Below the pieces are notes generated by a model. It had not been told where the DNA came from. It worked only from the letters and a program-made list of their open reading frames with translations, and made no database searches. The translations under genes and the position numbers were made by a program. Shown piece by piece: positions 14,042-21,929 of a stretch of 64,000 bases of DNA. Every line of letters begins with the position of its first letter. The first letter of the stretch is position 1. Source of the stretch: Pontiella desulfatans (GTDB lineage: Bacteria > Verrucomicrobiota > Kiritimatiellia > Kiritimatiellales > Pontiellaceae); assembly GCF_900890425.1 (NCBI RefSeq), contig NZ_CAAHFG010000001.1, positions 1,550,001 through 1,614,000 of the forward strand, read 5' to 3'.

Positions 14042-16105
14042 CTAATCAACCTCCATGTGATTTGAAAGCCGGTCTACCGAGATAGGTTTTCCTGTTAACC
14101 CATGTTTCGTCACAGTTTGTTCAACGCGCTGAACCTCTTTTTTGATGGTGGCAAGGCACAGGATGCGGGTAATCCGTTTTGCTGCCAGTGCCGTAGCGAT
14201 GTTTTCGCGGATGTGGCCGGGATTTGATTTACCCTGCAGTTCGATTTCGATGGCGATGCATTCCTCGCCCGGCTTTTCGGCGATGACATCGATGTTTTTG
14301 TTGTCGGCCATTCCTTCGATTTCAACGCGGTAGCCGAGTTTTTTATAATGGCGGGACACTTGCAGCTGGTAGAAGCGGTGCAGGTAGCCGCCCCGGCCTC
14401 TCATGGGGGGATGCGGAGGTTTTCCGATCAGGTCTAAACCATCATCTAGGATTTCGAAAAGGTCGCGCGGTCTTCCGCTGCTGTTGGAATGGACGGGATA
14501 GATTTCAACCAGTCCCTTTCTTTTGAGCCTCTTGATCTCGGTCTGAAGGGTTCCGGAGGGAATGCGTAATTGCTCGGATCGCCGGTCAACCGTTACGAAC
14601 GGATCGTCATAAATGTGTTTCAGAAGTCGGACTTCAACGGATTCTGTCTGTGCGTCCTCCTCAGGTTTCTTTTTCGGGCGTGCAGTTTCAGTGTTTCGGG
14701 ATGGATCTTGTTGGTGATCCGCAGTGGTTTTCTCCGGTTTGATATTGAAAAGGTCGGCGGCTGCCTGCATACGCGCCTGCAGTTCGGCGGCATTCGGTGG
14801 ATCAGGGAGATCGGGCAGTGTCATATTGCATTCCACATTGTGCGGCCATCGGTTGTCCGCAATGAAGGCCTTTCCGGGTGCCGGATTTCTGTTGACATAA
14901 AGATGCTGTTCTTTCGAGCACCCTCGAAGGTTCAGGAAGGTGTCGGTATCCTCTTTTCGACCGAAACCGCCGACCATCATGCGGGTGCCCGCATTGGCCA
15001 GCAGGCTGTGGGCGAGGTCGGTCGAGTATTGGCTTGCGGCGACCAGCCCGATTCCGTAGCCGCGCGCGGTCTGGACCAGGTCGGCAATGAAGGGGACGTG
15101 GTCCTGCTCCTCGGCCTTCCGGCGGAACAGTCCGGATGCCTCGTCGAATATGATAAGGTTGGTCAGTTCGCCCTGCAGGCCGCAAGTGAGTTTCCGGTAG
15201 AGGAAAGCCTGCGCCATCAGCAGCGTCATCACGAAGTTCTGCACGGTGGAGTGTGTGATGTCGTGCAGGAGAATCAGGCAGTGGTTGTTGACCAGTTTCT
15301 CGATGTCCGTCTGGGACTGGGTGGAAAACATGGCTGGAAAATGGCCGAACAGATCATTGAGGCGGTTCAGTACGGTCTCCTTCTGTTGTCCGTTCTTTGA
15401 CAGCTCCTTGTACGGCTGCTGGGCGATGAAAGTTTTCAGGTCACCCAGGGTAGGGAACTTCCCGTCCTTTTCGCACTGCTTGATCAGGCGGGTCGCATGC
15501 TCCATCAGAAAGGATGAACTCGCCTCGCGGATATCCAGGTGGTTGACCATGCATTCCGTAAAGATGCCGATCCATTTGTTCTGGGCAATCCCTTTGGGTG
15601 GGCACAGCGGATTGAAGGCCAGGGTCTCGACATCCAATATATGCAGGTCGGGCGAGACATTCAGCAGTTCGGTAAACTCCTGCTTGCGCTCAAGGATCAT
15701 CAGTTTCGGCGCATCCGGCATACGGAGTATCTGCATCAGCAGGTTTTTGATGACGGTGGTCTTTCCGCCGCCCGTCCGCCCCAACAGCAGCAGGTGTGTA
15801 ACCAAAGTCCTGATATCGATGCCATAGGGATAATTGTGGTGGGGCATGGTGCCCAGCCGAAGTTCGCCGTCAAGAATCACTTCATCGCGCGGCGCGGTCT
15901 TGCGGAACGGATCAGGATCTTTGCGCTGCTCCTTTATTTCATCCTCCACGACCTCCCTCAGTTCATTGAGGATGGTCCGGTCTTTGGGGTCTTCCACGAT
16001 CCAGTCCATGAGGAGTTTGATGCGGGGCACCGTGTCCAGGCCATGGTGGCGGATAATAGTGAACAGGCGGGAGTGGCTGATGGGGCGGGAATTCTGTTGT
16101 TTCAT
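14042..16105 (-). CDS. HerA-like ATPase with C-terminal nuclease-like domain, 687 aa
   Basis: This is a P-loop motor of the HerA/FtsK/VirD4 class: Walker A is GRTGGGKTT, Walker B is LIIFDEASG, and there is an arginine-finger-type region around GGFGRKEDTD. After a charged linker comes a winged-helix segment (VDRRSEQLRIPSGTLQTEIKRL) and a C-terminal region with NIDVIAEKPGEECIAIEIELQG, a PD-(D/E)xK-like arrangement in which ExE replaces ExK. I chose the ATG at 16105 (GAGGTCCCCT in front) over one 33 bases upstream. It overlaps the zinc-protein gene by 143 bases. Such motors pump DNA or act as conjugative coupling proteins. A second protein of the same architecture is encoded at 37055. Confidence 0.82.
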   Translation of the reverse strand: MKQQNSRPISHSRLFTIIRHHGLDTVPRIKLLMDWIVEDPKDRTILNELREVVEDEIKEQRKDPDPFRKTAPRDEVILDGELRLGTMPHHNYPYGIDIRTLVTHLLLLGRTGGGKTTVIKNLLMQILRMPDAPKLMILERKQEFTELLNVSPDLHILDVETLAFNPLCPPKGIAQNKWIGIFTECMVNHLDIREASSSFLMEHATRLIKQCEKDGKFPTLGDLKTFIAQQPYKELSKNGQQKETVLNRLNDLFGHFPAMFSTQSQTDIEKLVNNHCLILLHDITHSTVQNFVMTLLMAQAFLYRKLTCGLQGELTNLIIFDEASGLFRRKAEEQDHVPFIADLVQTARGYGIGLVAASQYSTDLAHSLLANAGTRMMVGGFGRKEDTDTFLNLRGCSKEQHLYVNRNPAPGKAFIADNRWPHNVECNMTLPDLPDPPNAAELQARMQAAADLFNIKPEKTTADHQQDPSRNTETARPKKKPEEDAQTESVEVRLLKHIYDDPFVTVDRRSEQLRIPSGTLQTEIKRLKRKGLVEIYPVHSNSSGRPRDLFEILDDGLDLIGKPPHPPMRGRGGYLHRFYQLQVSRHYKKLGYRVEIEGMADNKNIDVIAEKPGEECIAIEIELQGKSNPGHIRENIATALAAKRITRILCLATIKKEVQRVEQTVTKHGLTGKPISVDRLSNHMEVD

Positions 16106-16658
16106 AGGGGACCTCGTTTCCCGGTTCAGGTTCTTCAATAATCAACGGTTTCAGAAAAAGTCCGATGAGCCAGCCGGCTGCTTTCAGGGGTTTGAGTGCC
16201 TTGATTTTCTTCTCGCACTCCTCGCACACAAAACCATTGCCCTCGATGTAGGTCAGTTCATGCGGGGCGACCACATGACGGCAGACACATTCCTCATTCC
16301 GGGTCTGGTTGCGCATGCGGCGGTATTCCCGTTCGCAGGCCTTACAGACAGGTTTACCGGAAGTGACGGAAAAGAAACCGATGTCGCCGGGACTGGTCAT
16401 ATTGTGGCCGCACCCTTCCGCGCGAACGTTGTTCTTCAGGGTGATTTTATGCTTTGCCCCGTCCGCATCCCTATAAACCACTTCCCGTCGTATAAACTGG
16501 GAGCCGGATTGGCCGGGAACCTGGGCATTATTTACAGTGTTGAAAAGAATGGTACTTCCTGCCGGCAGTTCTGGTATTTCGATGTCCGGTTCAATGACGG
16601 GGTCCGGCGGCGTATCAAATCGATCCGCCACGTACCTCAGAATGTCGACAAACTTCAT
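15963..16658 (-). CDS. Cys-rich zinc-binding protein, 231 aa
   Basis: The start is the ATG at 16658 behind GGAGGTGCTTCC. Cys motifs are visible in the middle: CGHN, CKAC, CVCRH and CEEC, consistent with two zinc sites, followed by a hydrophobic stretch (AAGWLIGLFLKPLII) and a Pro-rich tail. The tail overlaps the start of the HerA-like gene in another frame for 143 bases. An AGTGTTACG box followed by TATATAG lies 28 bases before the ATG. No family is recognised. It may be a partner of the HerA-like motor. Confidence 0.65.
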   Translation of the reverse strand: MKFVDILRYVADRFDTPPDPVIEPDIEIPELPAGSTILFNTVNNAQVPGQSGSQFIRREVVYRDADGAKHKITLKNNVRAEGCGHNMTSPGDIGFFSVTSGKPVCKACEREYRRMRNQTRNEECVCRHVVAPHELTYIEGNGFVCEECEKKIKALKPLKAAGWLIGLFLKPLIIEEPEPGNEVPYETTEFPPHQPLPPVHYYPPPWPGHGAPHQTPHGLDRGRPQRPDHPQ

Positions 16659-16701
16659 GGAAGCACCTCCTATATAGAGTTTGGTCGTAACACTTTTGGG
16701 T

Positions 16702-16878
16702 TTACAGGGAGTCCGCAACCGCCGGTTGCGGTTGTCCGGTGACGCGTTTGCTCCACCGGCGCTTGCAGGACTTGCATCGGCGGATCCGCGCGTCGGCGGA
16801 ACGGTTTCTTCGTACACCCTTTGAAATGGTTTTTGTTGACCCGCAATATGGGCATTTATGTGGTCGGCCTCTCGGCAT
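16702..16878 (-). CDS. Small zinc-ribbon protein, 58 aa
   Basis: MPRGRPHKCPYCGS and RRCKSCKRRW give a CxxC-CxxC zinc ribbon of the kind seen at the N-terminus of InsA-type transposases. I chose the ATG at 16878 because GGAGGTGATC, a full match to the 16S anti-Shine-Dalgarno, lies just before it. The promoter region has an archaeal-looking BRE/TATA (CCGAAAAACATATAAAG) at the right distance. DNA binding is likely; the role is unknown. Confidence 0.6.
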   Translation of the reverse strand: MPRGRPHKCPYCGSTKTISKGVRRNRSADARIRRCKSCKRRWSKRVTGQPQPAVADSL

Positions 16879-16887
16879 ATTGATCAC

Positions 16888-16929
16888 CTCCAGGTATTGG
16901 AAAGCCCCGGGGCTTTATATGTTTTTCGG
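16888..16929 (-). promoter_or_regulatory. BRE/TATA-like promoter with TTCCA-type palindrome
   Basis: On the minus strand the order is CCGAAAAA (BRE-like), CATATAAA (TATA-like, centre 16917.5), then TTCCAATACCTGGAG, then GGAGGTGATC and the ATG at 16878. A start site 26-27 bases from the TATA centre would fall at about 16891, inside the palindrome and 13 bases before the ATG. That is the geometry of an archaeal promoter with an operator over its start site. A bacterial -10 reading is possible. Confidence 0.5.
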
Positions 16930-16945
16930 TGCCCGGGTATTCCAG

Positions 16946-17266
16946 TCATCGGAAAATGTCTGTCCGGAAAATGGCGTGGTAGGTGAAGACAATGAACATG
17001 GCGACCTGGATCAGCCAGAACAGCGGCTTGAATTCATCTGGGGCCCCGTTGATCGCCGCGCCGAAAATTCCGAAGCAGAAAACGAGGATCAGCGCTTCCA
17101 CAACCAGAAAGAACGCCCACCGGAAGATACGGTTGATAAAGAGCGGCAGCCTCCCCGGGGGGAGGTGCCGTTCGTTGATAAACAACTCAAGCCGCTCCTG
17201 CTGTGCCGGGCGCCGGTTCCTTCGGTTATGAGGCGGGTTCGGATTTCTTGGAATAGGTGCTGCCAT
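16946..17266 (-). CDS. Small membrane protein with Arg/Pro-rich N-terminus, 106 aa
   Basis: After about 45 basic residues come two hydrophobic helices (WAFFLVVEALILVFCFGIFGAAI and PLFWLIQVAMFIVFTYHAIF). The ATG at 17266 lies 41 bases inside the end of the JAB-E1 gene, behind TTAAGGAAAGCA, so it is translationally coupled to it. It could anchor the conjugation cassette at the membrane; this is inference from position. Confidence 0.65.
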   Translation of the reverse strand: MAAPIPRNPNPPHNRRNRRPAQQERLELFINERHLPPGRLPLFINRIFRWAFFLVVEALILVFCFGIFGAAINGAPDEFKPLFWLIQVAMFIVFTYHAIFRTDIFR

Positions 17267-18731
17267 TGCTTTCCTTAAGCAGTTTCATGGTCCTGGAGTG
17301 TGAGAATCCTTTTTTGCGGGTTAACAAGGGTTCCCGGTTCCCGCCGAGCAGCATGCCCTCGCGGCTGCACAACGGGCAGTCCGTACGGGTGCCGTCACGC
17401 CGACGTTGATAATAGTGCGGCTGCATGCCGCCGTTGAGCAGGTCAACCGACAGGATATCCCACTCATTGTTCGGCGTTGCCCCGGTGGCATAGCGCAGGA
17501 TTTCCCAGGCCGTGATTCCGGCCATGGCCATATTTAGCGGCATGACCGACGGAGCCGCCATCGTTGCACCGGAAACATAGCCGCGGCTGCGTGCCAGTTC
17601 ATAGTCTTCTTCGCTGAGCAGACCCTGGTAGGCAACTCCCGCATCGAAGAAGTCGGCGCATTCATGGCATAGGTTGCTGCCGGGTACCACTTTGACAATC
17701 TGCCCCTGAACAGCGGTTAGTTGTCCATCCTCAACAATGATGCCGGTGCCTGCATCAAACAGCACCATGCCATGCACCAGTGCCATGCAGTTTGCCACAA
17801 ACCGCGATGTTTCATTGTCCGTGGTCACCACCAGCAGGTCGCAGTCGAGAAGCTGATGCTGAATCTCCAGTTCACGCAGGTCGCCATGTACAACCCGGAT
17901 GTCGGCATCGGGATTGGTCTGAAGAACCGCGCGTCGGCACAGTTCCGTCTTAGTAATCGAGCGGGTCGCTGTCACCTGGTTCCCATAAAGGGAGCGGTTG
18001 GCGTTTTCGATCTGGAACTCGTCCATGTCGCAAATGGTGAGCTTGAAGCCGAGGTTGGCCAGTTGGGCGATTACCGGTTCCCCAAGACTGCCGCACCCGA
18101 TCGCCCCAATGCGGACATTCCGGTTGTTCAGTACAGCCTCCTGTCCGAACGCCAGAGAAAGACGTGAAAGGTAGAGATCATTGAGTTCTAGATCCGGATC
18201 GCGCAGGGGCGAGGAGGTGGGGTAATGGAGTTCAAGTTTACCGGGTTCGGTCACAATGAGTTTTTCGACCGGAACGCGGGAGTTGAGCGATGGACGAAAC
18301 AGGTGTGCCTCAATCCCTTCAAAGTCAAGACTGATCACCATCGTCATTACCAGCATGCCCGGACAGGCCGCCGAGATGGCGGCAGGCATGTATTCCGCAG
18401 CCTCTAGGTCGGTCGAGCTTTCACGTGGATGTCCTCCGGAAAACGGGTGCGTATGGGTATAGATCACATGCAACTGGTTTTCCGCACAATACAAGAGGAC
18501 TTTTTGAAGGAACTCAGGTTTCAGTCGGCAGGCAGTCGGGTGCTGGATTTCATAGTCATCCGGTTCGGCGAAGAACACGTGCGTTGCTAGAAAACGGCAG
18601 TGTCCATCACCTTTCGATAAGTGTCCTGCGATTACAAAGCAAATCTCGTTGGGTGCTTCATGATTCAGGCGGTCACGTATGGCCTCCCTCAACTGGCGGG
18701 ACATTACAATGCTGGTTTCTTTGGTATTCAT
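17226..18731 (-). CDS. JAB peptidase-E1 (ThiF) adenylating fusion, 501 aa
   Basis: The N-terminal 160 residues carry a JAMM deubiquitinase-type motif (THTHPFSGG...ESSTDLEA, that is HxH...SxxD). The C-terminal part is an E1/ThiF Rossmann domain: IGAIGCGSLGEPV for nucleotide binding, the acidic switch ICDMDEFQIENANRSLYG, and a Cys-containing segment CHECADFF. Bacterial proteins of this architecture activate ubiquitin-like proteins, with the JAB domain processing or removing them. The E2-like gene lies 21 bases upstream. This arrangement resembles known antiphage ubiquitin-like (Bil-type) systems and the E1/E2/JAB operons described by comparative genomics. Confidence 0.85.
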   Translation of the reverse strand: MNTKETSIVMSRQLREAIRDRLNHEAPNEICFVIAGHLSKGDGHCRFLATHVFFAEPDDYEIQHPTACRLKPEFLQKVLLYCAENQLHVIYTHTHPFSGGHPRESSTDLEAAEYMPAAISAACPGMLVMTMVISLDFEGIEAHLFRPSLNSRVPVEKLIVTEPGKLELHYPTSSPLRDPDLELNDLYLSRLSLAFGQEAVLNNRNVRIGAIGCGSLGEPVIAQLANLGFKLTICDMDEFQIENANRSLYGNQVTATRSITKTELCRRAVLQTNPDADIRVVHGDLRELEIQHQLLDCDLLVVTTDNETSRFVANCMALVHGMVLFDAGTGIIVEDGQLTAVQGQIVKVVPGSNLCHECADFFDAGVAYQGLLSEEDYELARSRGYVSGATMAAPSVMPLNMAMAGITAWEILRYATGATPNNEWDILSVDLLNGGMQPHYYQRRRDGTRTDCPLCSREGMLLGGNREPLLTRKKGFSHSRTMKLLKESNGSTYSKKSEPAS

Positions 18732-18752
18732 GGCGTTTCCTTTCTATTGAGG

Positions 18753-19175
18753 TCAGAGGGTGTTGAGTTGCTGGAAAATGGTGTTTACTACCGTGGCATA
18801 GTTGTCGCCGCTCACTACGTCATAGCTGGGGCGCCAGCGATCCAGCAGGAGACAGAACCAGGCATAGCCATAGTCGGACAGATCTACGCAGCCATGCGCC
18901 GCCCCTTGGTTGAATACATGGTCGAGGTGACGCCCGGAACGGTGCTTCAGGCCGATGTCCAGGTAGAACGCCTCCGGACGCTGGGTAATCGGTTTGTCCA
19001 GTCCCGGTGTCAGGATGAATAGACGACTTCGATTCTGCATAACGTTGCGGGGTAGCGGGAACTTATCGATGGCGATCCACTGGCAGTCCTCATCATCGTA
19101 GGTGATGGTGGAGTCCGGCATCTGGTTGGCAAGCAACTGGAGGTTGCCCCAGTACCATGCTTCAATCTTGTTCAT
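18753..19175 (-). CDS. E2-like protein (prokaryotic E2 family E type), 140 aa
   Basis: Start at the ATG behind AGGAGATTAAAA. The middle, RLFILTPGLDK then PEAFYLDIGLKH, and the C-terminal CVDLSDYGYAWFCLLLDRWRP match my recollection of the Prok-E2_E (PF14462) pattern. Two Cys, in HGCVDL and WFCLLL, could be the thioester residue. It would accept an activated ubiquitin-like protein from the JAB-E1 fusion encoded next. Family assignment rests on pattern memory, so a profile search would be decisive. Confidence 0.7.
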   Translation of the reverse strand: MNKIEAWYWGNLQLLANQMPDSTITYDDEDCQWIAIDKFPLPRNVMQNRSRLFILTPGLDKPITQRPEAFYLDIGLKHRSGRHLDHVFNQGAAHGCVDLSDYGYAWFCLLLDRWRPSYDVVSGDNYATVVNTIFQQLNTL

Positions 19176-19235
19176 TTTTAATCTCCTGTGTTTGATGCTT
19201 GGAATTACGGGGCGCATGCGCCCCGGTAGGCGGGT

Positions 19236-19409
19236 TTAGCCCTGAGTACTGGGCAGAAGGTTTCCCAGCGTCGCGGGTTTAACCTCAATGGATTCCAGCT
19301 CCGCCGATTCGGACGGATCGTCCTGCACCGACCCCGGCTGGTCGACCGTTGCCGGTACGTCGATGTTGGCTTTCCTGCCCGAGAACGGGCTGTTGATGTT
19401 GAGTCCCAT
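19236..19409 (-). CDS. 57-aa peptide ending in Gly: candidate ubiquitin-like modifier or tag
   Basis: The gene lies immediately upstream of the E2-like gene, in the same direction, with AGGAGCAATACC before its ATG. The product MGLNINSPFSGR... is acidic in the middle (QDDPSESAELESIEVK) and ends LLPSTQG. Position just before E2 and JAB-E1, and a C-terminal Gly, are what one expects of the conjugated protein. Against this, 57 residues is short for a beta-grasp fold and the end is TQG rather than GG. I recognise no family. Confidence 0.55.
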   Translation of the reverse strand: MGLNINSPFSGRKANIDVPATVDQPGSVQDDPSESAELESIEVKPATLGNLLPSTQG

Positions 19410-19433
19410 GGTATTGCTCCTTTCGGTTTGTGG

Positions 19434-19673
19434 TTAATGGAGCGCGCTTAACACCAGGCGCGCCAGAACAAGCGTGATGATCGGTACCGCGATTGCGGCG
19501 TTGTTGCCGCGGATCTTCAGTTCCACCCCTTGGAAAATCCGGCAGTAGGGCTCGCATATCCGTGACAGGATCGGGGTAAGCGAGTGACGCTCCGCGCGGT
19601 TGGTCTCCAGCAGGAACCACCAGATGGCGTGTGCCGCGATATACAGATCCAGAACGAGGATGATCAGGTTCAT
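19434..19673 (-). CDS. YggT-like small membrane protein, 79 aa
   Basis: Two hydrophobic helices (MNLIILVLDLYIAAHAIWWFLL and NNAAIAVPIITLVLARLVLSAL) flank a loop with LSRICEPYCRIFQGVELK; the PLL/CEPYxxIF-like loop resembles the YggT family of small inner-membrane proteins. The ATG follows TTGGAGCAAACA. A GTGTTACG box lies 42 bases upstream. It is part of the operon with the E2/JAB-E1 genes. Confidence 0.6.
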   Translation of the reverse strand: MNLIILVLDLYIAAHAIWWFLLETNRAERHSLTPILSRICEPYCRIFQGVELKIRGNNAAIAVPIITLVLARLVLSALH

Positions 19674-19727
19674 TGTTTGCTCCAATTAATGGATAGGCTC
19701 TACTAGTAAACCGCCGTAACACATTTG

Positions 19728-19877
19728 CTATCCAAGGTGGGGACGGTGTACGTCGCGAACACGGTAATAACGCTCGAACTCCTCGGCTCGGCGGCGTTCC
19801 TCCTCCATGCGGCGGCGCTGCTCATCAAGGAAGCTGTTGTTTGTTGCATACGGATTGTTGTAGGTCGGATAGCTCAT
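19728..19877 (-). CDS. Small hypothetical protein, 49 aa
   Basis: ATG behind AAGGAGAAAACC, then an N-terminal low-complexity stretch (SYPTYNNPYATNN) and a strongly charged helix (RRRMEEERRRAEEFERYY). It is the first gene of the minus-strand operon that contains the E2/JAB-E1 cassette. A CGTCACA-type box lies 107 bases upstream. The coding call rests on the ribosome site and operon position. Confidence 0.5.
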   Translation of the reverse strand: MSYPTYNNPYATNNSFLDEQRRRMEEERRRAEEFERYYRVRDVHRPHLG

Positions 19878-20121
19878 GGTTTTCTCCTTATGTTTGGTTG
19901 ATTTCTATAGATCCAAACCGCGTCTCACTTTTCTGTGCGATTGGTCAGGAACCGACATCAAATGCCGGTATAAAAGGAGATGGCGTCACAGTTTGAGGGG
20001 GATATGGGTTGTGGGGAAATTCTCCACAAAGGTGTTTTTCCTAAGCAATCGCTGGATAGAAGGGTAAAAAACGGATATTGTTTTCACGTTTTTTAAAGCT
20101 TGTTGATTTTGGGTGTGTGGA

Positions 20122-20469
20122 ATGGCTATGAAGTTTGCGGATGTTGCGGAGAATGTTGGGCGGTTGTTGGTGGAGATGCCTTCGTCGGATGAATTCATTT
20201 ATGAATTCCTGCTGGCGTATGGATCGCCGAAGGCGAGAGTTGCGCGGCTGAAACAGGGCGCGCCCAGCTATCAAAAAATACCGGGCAAAAAAATGGCGCA
20301 GCTCTGCGACCCCAACAAAATGCCCGATGGCCTGCGCACTGCCCACCATAACCTCTATCTCCCCGTCGACCGCCTCTACCGCACCAAACTCTTCGCCTCC
20401 GACGAAGAACGCCTGGAGCACTTGTTTAAGCTGTACGAAGAGATGGCCGCAATGGAGAAGCTGGTGTAG
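20122..20469 (+). pseudogene. Remnant of a large DNA methyltransferase: N- and C-ends joined
   Basis: The N-terminal piece, ENVGRLLVEMPSSDEFIYEFLLAYGSPKARVARLKQG, resembles the start of large class I SAM-dependent DNA methyltransferases. The C-terminal piece, CDPNKMPDGLRTAHHNLYLP then VDRLYRTKLFASDEERLEHLF, resembles their extreme C-terminus (PPELRKAHxxLDRAVDxLYR type). The roughly 800 catalytic residues normally between them are missing, with the junction near residue 55-60. I read this as an in-frame internal deletion of a restriction-modification gene. It could still be translated as a 115-aa product. Confidence 0.65.
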
Positions 20470-20471
20470 TT

Positions 20472-21929
20472 ATGAACAAACGGAAACCACCGTTCAATCC
20501 GCTTGATCCAAGCTTCTTCGAAGAAGGACGCTACAAAACTGTAGAGAAGTCATTGCGATGGTTGGCATCAGACCTTGATGCTTCGCTGAAAATAACACAG
20601 GAAGCATTAGAGGCTGTACGCGAAAAAAGGCTCTATCAAATTGGCTCTATATTTGCACAGATGCGTATATGCTTGTCAGATTCGGCAAGAGGGGAACCTT
20701 TATTGTTCCATGTAAGCAATGAGCTACACTATCCACTAACAGTTTATGTTCCCGAAAGCCACACTCTGGAAATGAATCTGGATGGCCCCGCTCCGGGATA
20801 TGCAAATTTCATACATTTTCCACATTTTAGCCTCATCCAAAATGATGGATATCCAAACACGATAGGATTTCAGGAGTTACTTCAAACCGAGATGCTTCAT
20901 GCTCCGGGCACGCACCCTTGCAGGAGCAATCATGATAAACCATGGACACTTGGAGAAGTTGTGTATCGCGTGGCCTGCCAATTTGGGGGTGCGCATGTTG
21001 ATAAACGGATCAATGGCGGACTACTCCACTTAATAAAGAATCCTTTGGTTCAGAACTTCTATCTCCAGGTATCTGATGCAGCGGTACATCTTGGCCAGGA
21101 AATGCTCAGCAACTGCAATGATGCGATTATTCTCTCTGACTGCGAGGGAAAAGTGCATGTCAGCAATTATGACACTTGGTATGGGCGTGGCCATTGTCTG
21201 AGTAAAAAAGGAGAGCAGGTAAAAGCGATTGAAGCCTTTGACCAAGCCATCGAATTAAACCCTACCTATTCTGCATATTTTGCAAGAGCCGTCGCTTATG
21301 CAAATCTTCCTAATCCAGACAAGGCAATTGAGGATTTCAACCGAGCTGCTAAGCTCAATGCGGATGATCCAACATTATGGAATTACGTTGGTATAACGTA
21401 CGCACAAAAGGGGAGTTCCCCCAAAGCAATAGAGTCGTATCACCGGGCAATCAAACTCAGGCCAAACTATGCCGAGGCTTGGTATGATCTCGGCGTAATT
21501 CTCCAACGGGACGGGATGGTAGATAAGGCGATCGATGCCTATCAAAAAGCGACACAGTCTGACCCTGACCTGCTCAATGCCTGGAACAACTGGGGAAACA
21601 TTTACAGTGAGGCTATGATGCCTGACCATGCGCTTCCTCTGTATCAAGAGGTTGTAAACCGGAATCCTGAGCATGAGACGGTCTGGTACAACAGTGCCCG
21701 TACTTTATCCTATAGCGGGCATAACAAACAAATCGTGTTGGAGCACCTTGGAAACGCTGTTCGGATAACTCCCGATGACAAAGAATGTGCAAAAGAAGAC
21801 CCAGCGTTTAAACGCCTCTGGAAAGACTGCGACTTTATCGAATTAACTAAAGGAATACATTGTCATCCCATAGATATTGAAAAAAAAGGCTGGCATGTGC
21901 CGTTGAAATCCTCCACTCGGAGGGTATGA
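20472..21929 (+). CDS. TPR-repeat protein, C-terminus altered by IS insertion, 485 aa
   Basis: The N-terminal 240 residues are not recognised; they include a histidine- and cysteine-containing stretch (MLHAPGTHPCRSNHDKPWT). From about residue 240 there are six or so tetratricopeptide repeats (AIEAFDQAIELNPTYSAYFA, AIESYHRAIKLRPNYAEAWY). The IS at 21858 entered the last codons. In the uninterrupted sequence the frame would end GID-stop directly after GI; now it reads through 24 codons of IS end before stopping. The change is therefore small and the protein is probably functional. It precedes DUF4747 and membrane-protein genes. Confidence 0.8.
   Translation: MNKRKPPFNPLDPSFFEEGRYKTVEKSLRWLASDLDASLKITQEALEAVREKRLYQIGSIFAQMRICLSDSARGEPLLFHVSNELHYPLTVYVPESHTLEMNLDGPAPGYANFIHFPHFSLIQNDGYPNTIGFQELLQTEMLHAPGTHPCRSNHDKPWTLGEVVYRVACQFGGAHVDKRINGGLLHLIKNPLVQNFYLQVSDAAVHLGQEMLSNCNDAIILSDCEGKVHVSNYDTWYGRGHCLSKKGEQVKAIEAFDQAIELNPTYSAYFARAVAYANLPNPDKAIEDFNRAAKLNADDPTLWNYVGITYAQKGSSPKAIESYHRAIKLRPNYAEAWYDLGVILQRDGMVDKAIDAYQKATQSDPDLLNAWNNWGNIYSEAMMPDHALPLYQEVVNRNPEHETVWYNSARTLSYSGHNKQIVLEHLGNAVRITPDDKECAKEDPAFKRLWKDCDFIELTKGIHCHPIDIEKKGWHVPLKSSTRRV

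Noticed and set aside
14570-15400. 276-codon frame opposite the HerA-like gene (and 15539-16742 frames)
   Set aside because: They are antisense to a gene with Walker motifs, with no ribosome sites and no recognisable motifs.
15963-16817. Longer start (16817) for the Cys-rich protein
   Set aside because: The first 50 residues would be basic, repetitive and overlap the zinc-ribbon gene; the ATG at 16658 has a strong ribosome site.
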